A DNA stretch of 64,000 nt from Laterigemmans sp052161645 (GTDB lineage: Bacteria; Planctomycetota; Planctomycetia; Pirellulales; Pirellulaceae): the NCBI GenBank assembly GCA_052161645.1, contig CP197414.1; one strand, written 5' to 3'. The notes under the pieces are model-generated. The model did not search any database and was not told the DNA's origin. It was given only the letters and a program-made list of their open reading frames with translations. How positions within the stretch are numbered: the first letter of the stretch is position 1; every line of letters starts with the position of its first letter. Position numbers and translations under genes: made by a program. This document shows positions 27,491 to 35,253 of this stretch, piece after piece.

Positions 27491-28280
27491 AGGCCGGCGG
27501 GCGGCGGAGTAACAAATTCATTAGTGGCGGGGCTAGGCGATCTCCGTAGACCAATGCTTTACCGCCCCAGCTGAGGATCACCTCGGCTCGCCTGGCCAAG
27601 ATTGCCGCCAACGCTGCGCGGGCCACGCGACGCGCTGACCAACTGCCGAAGGCTCTCGAGTTGAATCCATCGTCGGTATCGATCACAGCCTCCAGAAATT
27701 CGCTCTGCGTGGTGCTGGGGCTGACCAGGGTTACTTGAATCCCATCTGTGACCAACTCTGCCCGCAGCGCATCGGACCAACCATGCAAGGCGAACTTGCT
27801 GGCGCAGTACTCACTTTTGTTGGGTACGGCACGGTGTCCCAGCACGCTGCCCACGTTACACAACACGGCGTCACGTCCTTGGCGAAGCAGCGGAATCGCC
27901 AGTCGCGTTAATTCAGCCGGGGCAAAAAAATTGACCTCCATGACACGTCGCAGGCGTTCCGGGGTGGCTTCGGCGAATGGTCCCAACGCGCCGACCCCCG
28001 CGTTGTTGACGAGGAGATCAAGTTTGCTCTCGCCCAAGTCTCTAGCGCAGGCAATGACCCCGCAGCGGATTTCATGGTCTGTAATATCGCCGGCAAAACT
28101 GACGATACGCCCGGGACTGTCTCGCGATTTTTCCAGCAAACCTTGGAGTCTCGATTCGCGACGGGCGACGGCGACCACGTTCGCACCCCGTTGAGCCAGC
28201 ATCAATGCCAACTCATATCCAATCCCACTCGATGCTCCCGTGACGATAGCAGTGGCACCATTCGGTTCCCAACGCGTCAT
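27489..28280 (-). CDS. Short-chain dehydrogenase/reductase
   Basis: NAD(P)-dependent oxidoreductase of 263 residues. Rossmann dinucleotide motif TGASSGIG at 15-22, NNAGVGALG near 93, the catalytic serine in NVGSVLGH and the YxxxK motif in SEYCASKFALHGW. The tail ends in a basic hydrophobic stretch (PPLMNLLLRRPPA) that might touch the membrane. An Arg soon after the second strand (VAVARRESRL) favours NADP. Substrate unknown. Confidence 0.9.
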   Translation of the reverse strand: MTRWEPNGATAIVTGASSGIGYELALMLAQRGANVVAVARRESRLQGLLEKSRDSPGRIVSFAGDITDHEIRCGVIACARDLGESKLDLLVNNAGVGALGPFAEATPERLRRVMEVNFFAPAELTRLAIPLLRQGRDAVLCNVGSVLGHRAVPNKSEYCASKFALHGWSDALRAELVTDGIQVTLVSPSTTQSEFLEAVIDTDDGFNSRAFGSWSARRVARAALAAILARRAEVILSWGGKALVYGDRLAPPLMNLLLRRPPA

Positions 28281-28357
28281 ATCGTTTGCCCGTAACGTTT
28301 GCTGTGCGTGAAATTAGGAGCGAGCTTCTCAGCCAGCTTTCAAGGTGGTCCAAGCAG

Positions 28358-29740
28358 CTAAGCGACTTCGCTGCTCAGGGAGCCATCGTCGTTGGGTAGC
28401 ACGTCTTCATCGATTTGTCGCGCAGCGGCCGGTGGTTCGTCCAGCGTGAGTTGCTGCGGGGCTTGCGCGGGCTGAATCGATTTTGCTCGCCGTTGCACTT
28501 CGCCCATCGCGCTGGCTGGCATGCGAACGTGCACACGGATCCGTTCTTCGCTGACATCTTGGCTAATGACTTCGCCTTTGGCGGCGAGGTAAGCCAGTAG
28601 TTTGCCGTCGGATGGATCGACATCGACCTCTAAATCGAAAAACTCGGCAGCCAAAGCGGCCGCCACATCGGCAGCTAACTGGGCAAAGCCCTGTCCCGTC
28701 GCCGCGCTAACCGGTATCGCATTCGGGTACCGCTCGAGCACGCGACCGATCAGCTCTTTGGAAGCAGCGATGTCGACTTTGTTGAGCACTAGCACGGCGT
28801 CTTTTTCTTCGATGCCAATTTCTTGCAGCACCGCGTAGACGGCGGAAATTTGATCGAGCACAGCCGGGTTGCTGACGTCGGCCACGTGCAGCAACAAATC
28901 GGCTTGCCTGGCTTCTTCCAGCGTCGCCTTGAAGCTGGCGATCAACTTGTGTGGCAAGTCGCGGATGAAACCGACGGTGTCACTGAGCAGGACGTTACCC
29001 CAGTTGGTCAGATTCCAGCGTCGCGTGCGGGTATCGAGTGTGGCGAACAGTTTGTCGGCCGCTTCCACCTGCGAGCCAGTTAACGCATTCATCAATGTGC
29101 TTTTGCCCGCGTTGGTATAGCCCACCAACGAGACGGTGGGAATGTCTTTGCGACTTTGAACTTGACGTTCCCGGCGCTCCTCCACTTTGGAAAGCTCGCT
29201 ACGTAAATCGTGGATGCGTTTCACAACTAAACGGCGGTCGACTTCCAATTGCTTTTCACCCGGCCCCCGCATGCCGACGCCCATCGATTGGCGTGAGAGG
29301 TGCGTCCACATCCGCTTTAACCGCGGCAGCGAATATTCTAGCTGGGCTAACTCGACCGCTAACTTTGCTTCGTACGTTCTCGCGTTCGATGCGAAGATGT
29401 CGAGAATCAACTCGGTGCGATCGATAACTTTCGTATGAATCGCTTTTTCTAAATTCCGAGTTTGCGCGGGTGACAGATCATTATCAAAAATGACCACATC
29501 GCCATCGTTCTCTTCAATCAATTCGCGCAGCTCACCGACCTTGCCCTTGCCGAGAAAAGTGGTTTGATCGGGGGTGTCACGACGCTGAGTCATTGCGCCC
29601 ACGACACTGGTGCCGGCCGTTCGAGCCAAGCCTTCCAGCTCACGCAATGGATGTTCTTCCAGCGGACGATCGGAGGTTAGTAAGCGAACAAGCACGCTAC
29701 GTTCGCTGGCCACGCCTTGGACACGTTGTTCATCTCGCAC
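28358..29740 (-). CDS. hflX: Ribosome-associated GTPase HflX
   Basis: Splits stalled or stressed ribosomes and binds GTP. 460 residues from a GTG at 29740 (VRDEQRVQG), with GGGAGGA about 12 bases upstream; the frame is open to 29845 but the extra residues are not family-like. N-terminal HflX domain with GTSVVGAMTQRRDTPDQTTF and GKGKVGELRELI, the linker MGVGMRGPGEKQLEVDRR, then the G domain: GYTNAGKST (G1), DTVGFIRDLPH (G3), NKVD (G4). The C-terminal 60 residues are acidic. The TATAAT noted at 29851-29856 may serve it. Confidence 0.94.
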   Translation of the reverse strand: MRDEQRVQGVASERSVLVRLLTSDRPLEEHPLRELEGLARTAGTSVVGAMTQRRDTPDQTTFLGKGKVGELRELIEENDGDVVIFDNDLSPAQTRNLEKAIHTKVIDRTELILDIFASNARTYEAKLAVELAQLEYSLPRLKRMWTHLSRQSMGVGMRGPGEKQLEVDRRLVVKRIHDLRSELSKVEERRERQVQSRKDIPTVSLVGYTNAGKSTLMNALTGSQVEAADKLFATLDTRTRRWNLTNWGNVLLSDTVGFIRDLPHKLIASFKATLEEARQADLLLHVADVSNPAVLDQISAVYAVLQEIGIEEKDAVLVLNKVDIAASKELIGRVLERYPNAIPVSAATGQGFAQLAADVAAALAAEFFDLEVDVDPSDGKLLAYLAAKGEVISQDVSEERIRVHVRMPASAMGEVQRRAKSIQPAQAPQQLTLDEPPAAARQIDEDVLPNDDGSLSSEVA

Positions 29741-29850
29741 GATAAGGGCATTCCTCCCTGGGAGAATCGCAAATAATTGCCTGGGAAATCTAACAAAACG
29801 AAAAAGCTGTGGGTGGAGGCACCAGCGAATTGTGTGGCGCCTCACCTCCC

Positions 29851-29856
29851 ATTATA
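29851..29856 (-). promoter_or_regulatory. -10-like TATAAT upstream of hflX
   Basis: A perfect TATAAT on the minus strand, 110 bases before the hflX GTG and inside the uvrC-hflX gap. No matching -35 hexamer was found at 16-18 bases, so this is weak. Confidence 0.25.
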
Positions 29857-29886
29857 AGGTCGAGACAGCGCGTTGGGGTACCGAGT

Positions 29887-31353
29887 TCACGACGTTTCGT
29901 CAAAAGTCGACTTGCCCCTCAGGATGTGGTGGTAATGCTGGGCAAAGCGGTGGGCTTCATCGCGAACGTACTGCAGCAAGCGGAGGGCGAAGGCGTGCCG
30001 GGAGAGTCGCAGCGGTTCGGATTGCCCAACGCGAAAGACTTCTTCTTCGCGTTTCGCTAGCGAAATTAAGTTGGGCGGCTCAATTTGTTGATCGTGGAAA
30101 GCCGTTAAGGCAGCTGCGAGTTGCCCTTTTCCGCCATCAATCAGCAGCAAATCTGGGAATGTTTCATGGTTATCGCTGAGCCGGCGAAAGCGGCGAGAAA
30201 CGACTTCGTGAATACTTCGATAGTCGTCGACACCTTGGACATCGCGTATCCGATAACGTCGGTAACCAGGCTTGAAGGGCAAGCCATCGATGAACTGGAC
30301 GACGCTGGCCACAGTCTCGCCGCCTCCCAAATGAGCAATGTCGACGCCCTCGATGACGCGAGGAATTTCCGCTAAACCCAATACTTTCTTTAGTCCTGTT
30401 AAACCTTTTTTAGGGTCGATGTAAAAGACTTCGGGCTGGGCGTGCGATTCTAAGTCGCCACGTTCGTCAAGTCGTTCGAGCATGCGAATTTCATCGCGCA
30501 CGCGGGCTGCTTTCTCGAATTCCAAAGCCTTACTGGCAGCTTGCATTTCTCGCTTTAGTTCACCGAGCAGGCGGGTTTTGCCACCTTCCAGGAAAGTTCG
30601 CAAGCGTTTGATATCGCGGCGGTAGTCTTCTTTGCTGATCCGCAGGTTGCAAGGTGCGGTGCACTGGTTAATGCTCGCTAGCAGGCAGGGCCGAAACCAC
30701 CGCCAACGCTCGTCGTCGGATTGAATATCCAGGCTGCAAGTGCGGAATTTGAAAATCTTCTGCATCACTTGGATGGCACCTCGCAGCGCGCCGGCGCTGG
30801 GGAAGGGGCCATAGAGTTTGACGCCCCGGTCGCGCGGCGTGCGGGTCACTTCGACACGTGGAAATTCCTCGTGCGTGGTGATCATCAGATAAGGAAAACT
30901 TTTGTCGTCTTTAAGATCCTTGTTGAACTTTGGCTGCACATCCTTAACCAGCCTCGCTTCCATCAAGAGGGCATCGACTTCGCTATCGCAGGGGACAAAA
31001 TCGATATCAGCAATTTCGCCAATCCATTCGGCGGTCCGCGCGTCTGTGGCTGCCGCCTTGAGAAAGTAACTGCCCGCCCGGCTTCTTAAATTTTTTGCTT
31101 TGCCGACGTAGATCACGCGACCCGCCGTATCCTTCATCAGGTAGATGCCTGGCGTCTGCGGAAACTCTCGCACCTTGGCCGCCGCCCGTTTAAAGCCAAA
31201 CTGCGGATCAAAATTGTGCTCGCTGTCTCTGCCCAGGTCATCCTGTTCGCCTCGGCCAACCTGCTCGCCCTGTGCGTCCTTGTCGAGCGTCTCCGCTACG
31301 TCTGAAGGCGTCTCCGGGGGGCTACCATCCGTGCTCATAGGCTCTGCGGTCAT
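29887..31353 (-). CDS. uvrC: Excinuclease ABC subunit C, short form without HhH domain
   Basis: Makes both incisions in nucleotide excision repair. 488 residues. After an acidic leader of about 55 residues come the GIY-YIG nuclease (TPGIYLMKDTAGRVIYVGKA), the cysteine-containing ASINQCTAPCNLRIS segment, the UvrB-interaction motif (ALEFEKAARVRDEIRML), and the RNase H-like nuclease with acids in EGVDIAHLGG and LLLIDGGKGQ and the His of VRDEAHRFAQ. The protein then ends after ILRGKSTF; the tandem helix-hairpin-helix DNA-binding domain of E. coli UvrC (610 residues) is missing. The ATG overlaps the apt stop by one base (TAATG). ATG at 31338 is an alternative. Confidence 0.93.
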   Translation of the reverse strand: MTAEPMSTDGSPPETPSDVAETLDKDAQGEQVGRGEQDDLGRDSEHNFDPQFGFKRAAAKVREFPQTPGIYLMKDTAGRVIYVGKAKNLRSRAGSYFLKAAATDARTAEWIGEIADIDFVPCDSEVDALLMEARLVKDVQPKFNKDLKDDKSFPYLMITTHEEFPRVEVTRTPRDRGVKLYGPFPSAGALRGAIQVMQKIFKFRTCSLDIQSDDERWRWFRPCLLASINQCTAPCNLRISKEDYRRDIKRLRTFLEGGKTRLLGELKREMQAASKALEFEKAARVRDEIRMLERLDERGDLESHAQPEVFYIDPKKGLTGLKKVLGLAEIPRVIEGVDIAHLGGGETVASVVQFIDGLPFKPGYRRYRIRDVQGVDDYRSIHEVVSRRFRRLSDNHETFPDLLLIDGGKGQLAAALTAFHDQQIEPPNLISLAKREEEVFRVGQSEPLRLSRHAFALRLLQYVRDEAHRFAQHYHHILRGKSTFDETS

Positions 31354-31943
31354 TAAATGGGGGGGCCAGGTTGACGATTTTGAACACTCAGCTCGGTTTC
31401 CGAGTCGGAGTCTTCATATTCCAATACGCTGCGGATGCTGTAGGGGTTTAACCTCGCGTGGCCACCCAGGGTGACTAGGTGAATTAAAAACGAGCAGCCA
31501 ACCACTTCGGCGCCGGAGCGTTCCAGCAGCCGACAGCAAGCTTCCACAGTTCCACCCGTCGCCAGCAAGTCGTCGACAACGAGCACGCGTTGGCCTTTTT
31601 CGACGCCATCGATGTGGACTTCCAAAGTGTCGCTGCCATATTCCAAGTCATAGTGGAATGAATGGCGATCAAAGGGCAGCTTTCCTGGCTTGCGAATAGG
31701 CACAAAGCCGGCGCCGAGGGCCATTGCGACAGGGGCTGCAAAAATGAAGCCTCTGGCTTCGGCCGCGGCAACGACATCGATATTTAAGTCGCGAAAAGGC
31801 TCGGCCATTGCTTCGCAGGCTAAACGCAGAGCGTCGACGTTGGCCAGCAGAGGGGTGATGTCTCGAAAGAGGATTCCAGGTGAGGGAAAGTCTGGGATGT
31901 CGCGAATAAATTTCCGCAGGTCAATTGCTTGCTTTCCAGTCAT
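31353..31943 (-). CDS. apt: Adenine phosphoribosyltransferase
   Basis: Salvages adenine to AMP using PRPP. 196 residues from ATG 31943 (MTGKQAIDLRKFIRDIPDFP); the open frame extends 20 codons more without family character. Family features: PGILFRDITPLL near residue 21, AAEARGFIFAAPVA, GFVPIRKPGKLPF, and the PRPP loop VLVVDDLLATGGT near 125. The C-terminal tail after YSIRSVLEYED is about 20 residues longer than usual. Stop overlaps the uvrC start, so the two are co-translated, an unusual pairing of salvage and repair genes. Confidence 0.95.
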   Translation of the reverse strand: MTGKQAIDLRKFIRDIPDFPSPGILFRDITPLLANVDALRLACEAMAEPFRDLNIDVVAAAEARGFIFAAPVAMALGAGFVPIRKPGKLPFDRHSFHYDLEYGSDTLEVHIDGVEKGQRVLVVDDLLATGGTVEACCRLLERSGAEVVGCSFLIHLVTLGGHARLNPYSIRSVLEYEDSDSETELSVQNRQPGPPI

Positions 31944-32091
31944 CAAAATTCCCGATTGTGGAGCGCGTGATGTACGAGACGCACGATTATCGTCAGGCAG
32001 CACGAAAGGCCTATCCCAAGTTTTACAGGAAAATTGCTTACTCCCCCAGTGGGAATGCCTGGCGTATCTCGCCTTCCGCGTTGGCAGGGCA

Positions 32092-32592
32092 TTACGGAAT
32101 GAAGCTGCGGATCGCTCCGATCACTTCGGTAACGAAGCGTCGAATCTTCGAGGCCGTTCCAAACGTGTCCCCCATGCCAGGGCTGCTGAGGGCGATGATG
32201 ATGATGAGAATCACACCGACAAACAAAATCTCTGGCGAACTGTGCTTACTCTGGCGTCTTGATAAAAACCGTGGCAGCCAACTGCCACGCGGTTGGGCGA
32301 TTGGTGTGATGTCTTGAATGCGTCTCAGACCCAACTGCAACGCTCCCTCAGGGGACATGAAAATCCATTCACCGTGAACGATGTTTCGCTCTGATTTGGT
32401 GATCAATGTCCAAGCGGAGCCAACTCGCAGCTGGCCCGCGTAGCGCGCGGCGACCACGACTGTGAAACCATCGATTGAGGTTTCGCGGAGCGTCACGGGG
32501 ATGCGGCGTAGGCCACACTTGATCGTCGCAGTTGCCTGCTCCGCTTGCACCGGACAGCGAAAGAAATCGCGATTCGCAGTATCTTCACTCAC
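32092..32592 (-). CDS. Membrane-anchored protein of unknown function, PilZ-like beta domain possible
   Basis: 166 residues. The N-terminal 95 residues look like a small beta-barrel (RIPVTLRETSIDGFTVVVAA and VGSAWTLITK) loosely like PilZ domains, but the RxxxR and DxSxxG signatures of c-di-GMP binding are absent or degenerate (RETSIDGF may be a relic). A basic linker with a Ser-rich part is followed by one TM near the C-terminus (ILFVGVILIIIIALS) and a short tail. Orientation suggests the beta domain in the cytoplasm. It lies just upstream of apt on the same strand. Confidence 0.65.
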   Translation of the reverse strand: MSEDTANRDFFRCPVQAEQATATIKCGLRRIPVTLRETSIDGFTVVVAARYAGQLRVGSAWTLITKSERNIVHGEWIFMSPEGALQLGLRRIQDITPIAQPRGSWLPRFLSRRQSKHSSPEILFVGVILIIIIALSSPGMGDTFGTASKIRRFVTEVIGAIRSFIP

Positions 32593-32896
32593 GGCTACAG
32601 ACTCCGGTTTTAGATTAGACGGAACTCTGCAGCAAACTCTAAGTCGTGATTGAGGGGTGCGTGGGGGAAGTCTTCAACTCGGTTGATTTTTTTGTCAACC
32701 GTGTCGATACCGCTGGGCGACTTTTCCGGTTGTGATGTTTGCAATACGTTGCCGCGGCGCGGGCCGCGGCAAGCTGTGCCGATTAATACGGTCCTGTTGA
32801 TTTCCTTAATGAGACTGGCAATCCAGTGTGTGACTGTCGATCCATTAGTGAGGGTAGTAACTGGTCATCCCGAACCTCCAGCGAAAAGCTTTAGCC
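32593..32896. other. Divergent intergenic region upstream of the cytochrome gene
   Basis: About 300 bases. It contains the perfect GC-rich hairpin at 32749-32772. No clear promoter hexamers were recognised and no RNA gene. Confidence 0.45.
32749..32772. repeat. Perfect 10-bp inverted repeat (hairpin)
   Basis: TTGCCGCGGC, loop GCGG, GCCGCGGCAA. It lies about 125 bases before the cytochrome start and 157 bases from the divergent gene. There is no T-run after it, so it is not a simple terminator. It may be an RNA leader structure or a short repeated palindrome. Confidence 0.7.
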
Positions 32897-35083
32897 ATGC
32901 CAGCTTCAATCTGTCGATTGCAATTGCTGACCACGGTCTTGCTTGGTTCCTTGTTGATTGTCACCCTGACAGCTGTTCCGTCTGCCGCCCAGTCTCCGCG
33001 ACCGCCGGCTTGGTTCTCCGAGCGAGCTGACTCGCCGCGGGCGCAAAGCACTGGCATGCCGGAGGCAGCGATCAAAGCATATGCCAACAGCTCGTTTGGA
33101 CGCCCCGCCGACGCCCAGCAGATTCCGAACATACCGGCTGCGGCTCAAGCGATGCTGCCACCCGGTTGCCTTGATACTTGGCAAGCCCCACAGGCTGTCC
33201 AAGCCGCTGATGTTGGCCCAGCCCGGTTGAATGGCGGCTTGCCTTCACAACATGCAGCTTCACAACACCCCACTTCGCCATATCCAACGTCGCCACATAT
33301 ATCTTCACCGCACCTTAATTCGCCGCACACTGCTGCAACCCAGATGGTTGGCCACCGGAGTTATCCGGCAGCAACAACGGCAGCATCGACTGGTGGGGCA
33401 GACGGCGCGGAAGCGGAGGATCCCCATCGGGCGATTTTCTTGGAGTCTGAATATCCCTCGGCGATGACTTGTGCAAAATGTCACCCGCGTCATTTTGAGG
33501 ATTGGCGAGTCAGTGCGCATGCCTATGCCACGATCTCGCCGATGTTCCAGCGATTTGAGCAAACGTTGACGGTGCTTTCTCAAGGTACCGTGGGCGCCTT
33601 CTGTATGCGTTGTCACGCGCCGGTGGCAACGCAAGCATCGATCCCCCGCTTTGAATCGGTACTCGACGCGCCGGCCGTGGTCCGCGAGGGCATCACGTGT
33701 GTGGCTTGTCATCGCGTCGTAGAATCTTATGGCAAAACGCACGGGCATCGCCGCATTGAACCGGGCGATATTCATCAACCGATTGTTGGCGGTGGTGACG
33801 GCTCGGGGGTTCGCGAGGCAATCGCTCAGAAGGACAAGCTGAAACTAAAATTGGATGCGAGCGATACCGGGCCTGGCCAAGCGATGCATAACGGTTCGAT
33901 CCAATTTGCGACCATCTCGCGGAGCGATTTCTGTTTGTCGTGTCATCAAGTCGCCGTGCATCCTGGGATTTGGTTGGAGGTGGTGTATTCACAGTACAAC
34001 GCCAGTCCGGCCCGCAAACGAGGCATTACTTGTCAGCAGTGTCATTTCGGAGCGGTGCCGGGTAAAGCGGATGGGTATGAGTGTTTCCCGATTGCGGAAA
34101 TCAATGGTAAACCATTTGGCGAGCCGAAGAAGTATTCAAATCATATGGCCTGGGGGCCAGGTTATTCGATCGCTCATCCCGGCTTATTTCCGGTCGACGA
34201 AAAAGGAGAGCGTTGGAGTCCGCGAGAATGGTTGCGTTTCGATTGGCAAGCGGGCTGGGGAACCGAAGCCTTCGAGAGGGCGGTCTACGATCTGGAGGGG
34301 GCACAACCGGGCGCGGCCCCTCGCTTTCCATCTCCTTGGGACAACGCCGATGAACGCCGCGATGCTCGCGGAGTGATTGATAAACGTCTCGAGTCGCTAG
34401 CTCGAGCTCGCGCTGGCTCGATCGCGGCAATGGAAGCTGGCGCTGATATTACAGGGCCATTTATCACGCAAGCCAGCGTCGGCAAACCGTTGGCATTCCA
34501 CTATGTGGTTCATAATCGCAGCGATGGCCACAATTTGCCCACCGGGTCGCTGGGGGCCCAACCACAGGTCTGGTTGAACGTAGCTTTGGTGAATCCATTG
34601 GGGCAAACTGTTTGGGAAACTGGTTACCTCGATACTCAGGGTGACTTGGCGGATATGAATTCCGAGGATGTTGCCAACGGCATCGTGCCGCGTGATTCGC
34701 AGCTGTTTAATCTGCAAACCAAATTTCTGATTACTAACGTCAAAGGCACTGATCGCGAGTTGCCACTGCCCGTCAATGTCGACGTTGATCAAATTCCCTT
34801 TTTTCGCCCAGCCAATGTTCCCGTCAGCGTACTGAACCACCCGCAGCTGATTCGCATGGAAGCTCATTCGATTCCTGCGCTTGATCATCGCCAAGCAAAG
34901 TATCGAGTGCCCGCGGGATTGATCACTATGCGTGGTCAATATCGTCTGGATGTGAGACTGCGCAGTCGCGTCGAACCCTCATACTTTATGCGGTTTGTCG
35001 GTTCCACTGCGGAGATGATCAATCGCATGAACCATCAAATACTAGATATTCACCCAAAATCATATCATTTCATCGTCCAGTAG
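32897..35083 (+). CDS. Exported five-haem c-type cytochrome
   Basis: 728 residues. Signal peptide about 1-31 (cleavage near SAA-QS). The mature start carries PPAWFSE (36-42), shared with the next gene. A Pro/His/Ser-rich low-complexity stretch (about 105-150) leads to a cytochrome c554-like domain with five CxxCH haem sites: Cys192 (CAKCH), Cys236 (CMRCH), Cys268 (CVACH), Cys346 (CLSCH) and Cys379 (CQQCH), plus free His for axial ligation (HRRIEPGDIHQP). The C-terminal 250 residues are beta-rich (AFHYVVHNRSDGHNLPTGS) as in related multihaem proteins. A role in periplasmic or outer-membrane electron transfer is likely; the donor and acceptor are unknown. Confidence 0.88.
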   Translation: MPASICRLQLLTTVLLGSLLIVTLTAVPSAAQSPRPPAWFSERADSPRAQSTGMPEAAIKAYANSSFGRPADAQQIPNIPAAAQAMLPPGCLDTWQAPQAVQAADVGPARLNGGLPSQHAASQHPTSPYPTSPHISSPHLNSPHTAATQMVGHRSYPAATTAASTGGADGAEAEDPHRAIFLESEYPSAMTCAKCHPRHFEDWRVSAHAYATISPMFQRFEQTLTVLSQGTVGAFCMRCHAPVATQASIPRFESVLDAPAVVREGITCVACHRVVESYGKTHGHRRIEPGDIHQPIVGGGDGSGVREAIAQKDKLKLKLDASDTGPGQAMHNGSIQFATISRSDFCLSCHQVAVHPGIWLEVVYSQYNASPARKRGITCQQCHFGAVPGKADGYECFPIAEINGKPFGEPKKYSNHMAWGPGYSIAHPGLFPVDEKGERWSPREWLRFDWQAGWGTEAFERAVYDLEGAQPGAAPRFPSPWDNADERRDARGVIDKRLESLARARAGSIAAMEAGADITGPFITQASVGKPLAFHYVVHNRSDGHNLPTGSLGAQPQVWLNVALVNPLGQTVWETGYLDTQGDLADMNSEDVANGIVPRDSQLFNLQTKFLITNVKGTDRELPLPVNVDVDQIPFFRPANVPVSVLNHPQLIRMEAHSIPALDHRQAKYRVPAGLITMRGQYRLDVRLRSRVEPSYFMRFVGSTAEMINRMNHQILDIHPKSYHFIVQ

Positions 35084-35096
35084 AGTCCGTTAGCGG

Positions 35097-35197
35097 TTTT
35101 GGCGCTAGCCACCGTTTTGTTGCAGGGATTAGTTCAGTTCAGCGCGAGAACCGCGGCTAGCGCCAAAAGGCGGCTAACGAGAACCGCGGCTAACGCC
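35097..35197. repeat. Inverted and direct repeats between cytochrome and barrel genes
   Basis: TTTTGGCGCTAGCC (35097-35110) is the exact inverse complement of 35155-35168. A 20-base direct repeat, beginning CGAGAACCGCGGCTA, occurs at 35145-35164 and 35178-35197 with one mismatch. Similar words (GGCTAGCGCC, CCGCTAACGG) occur at 13683-13706 and GCGGCTAACGGGG near 47569, so this may be a dispersed short repeat family. Confidence 0.7.
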
Positions 35198-35253
35198 ATC
35201 GTGGGTAACAAAAACATGCGAAGGATTATCGCTTAAGGCAGCCATTAAGAACC

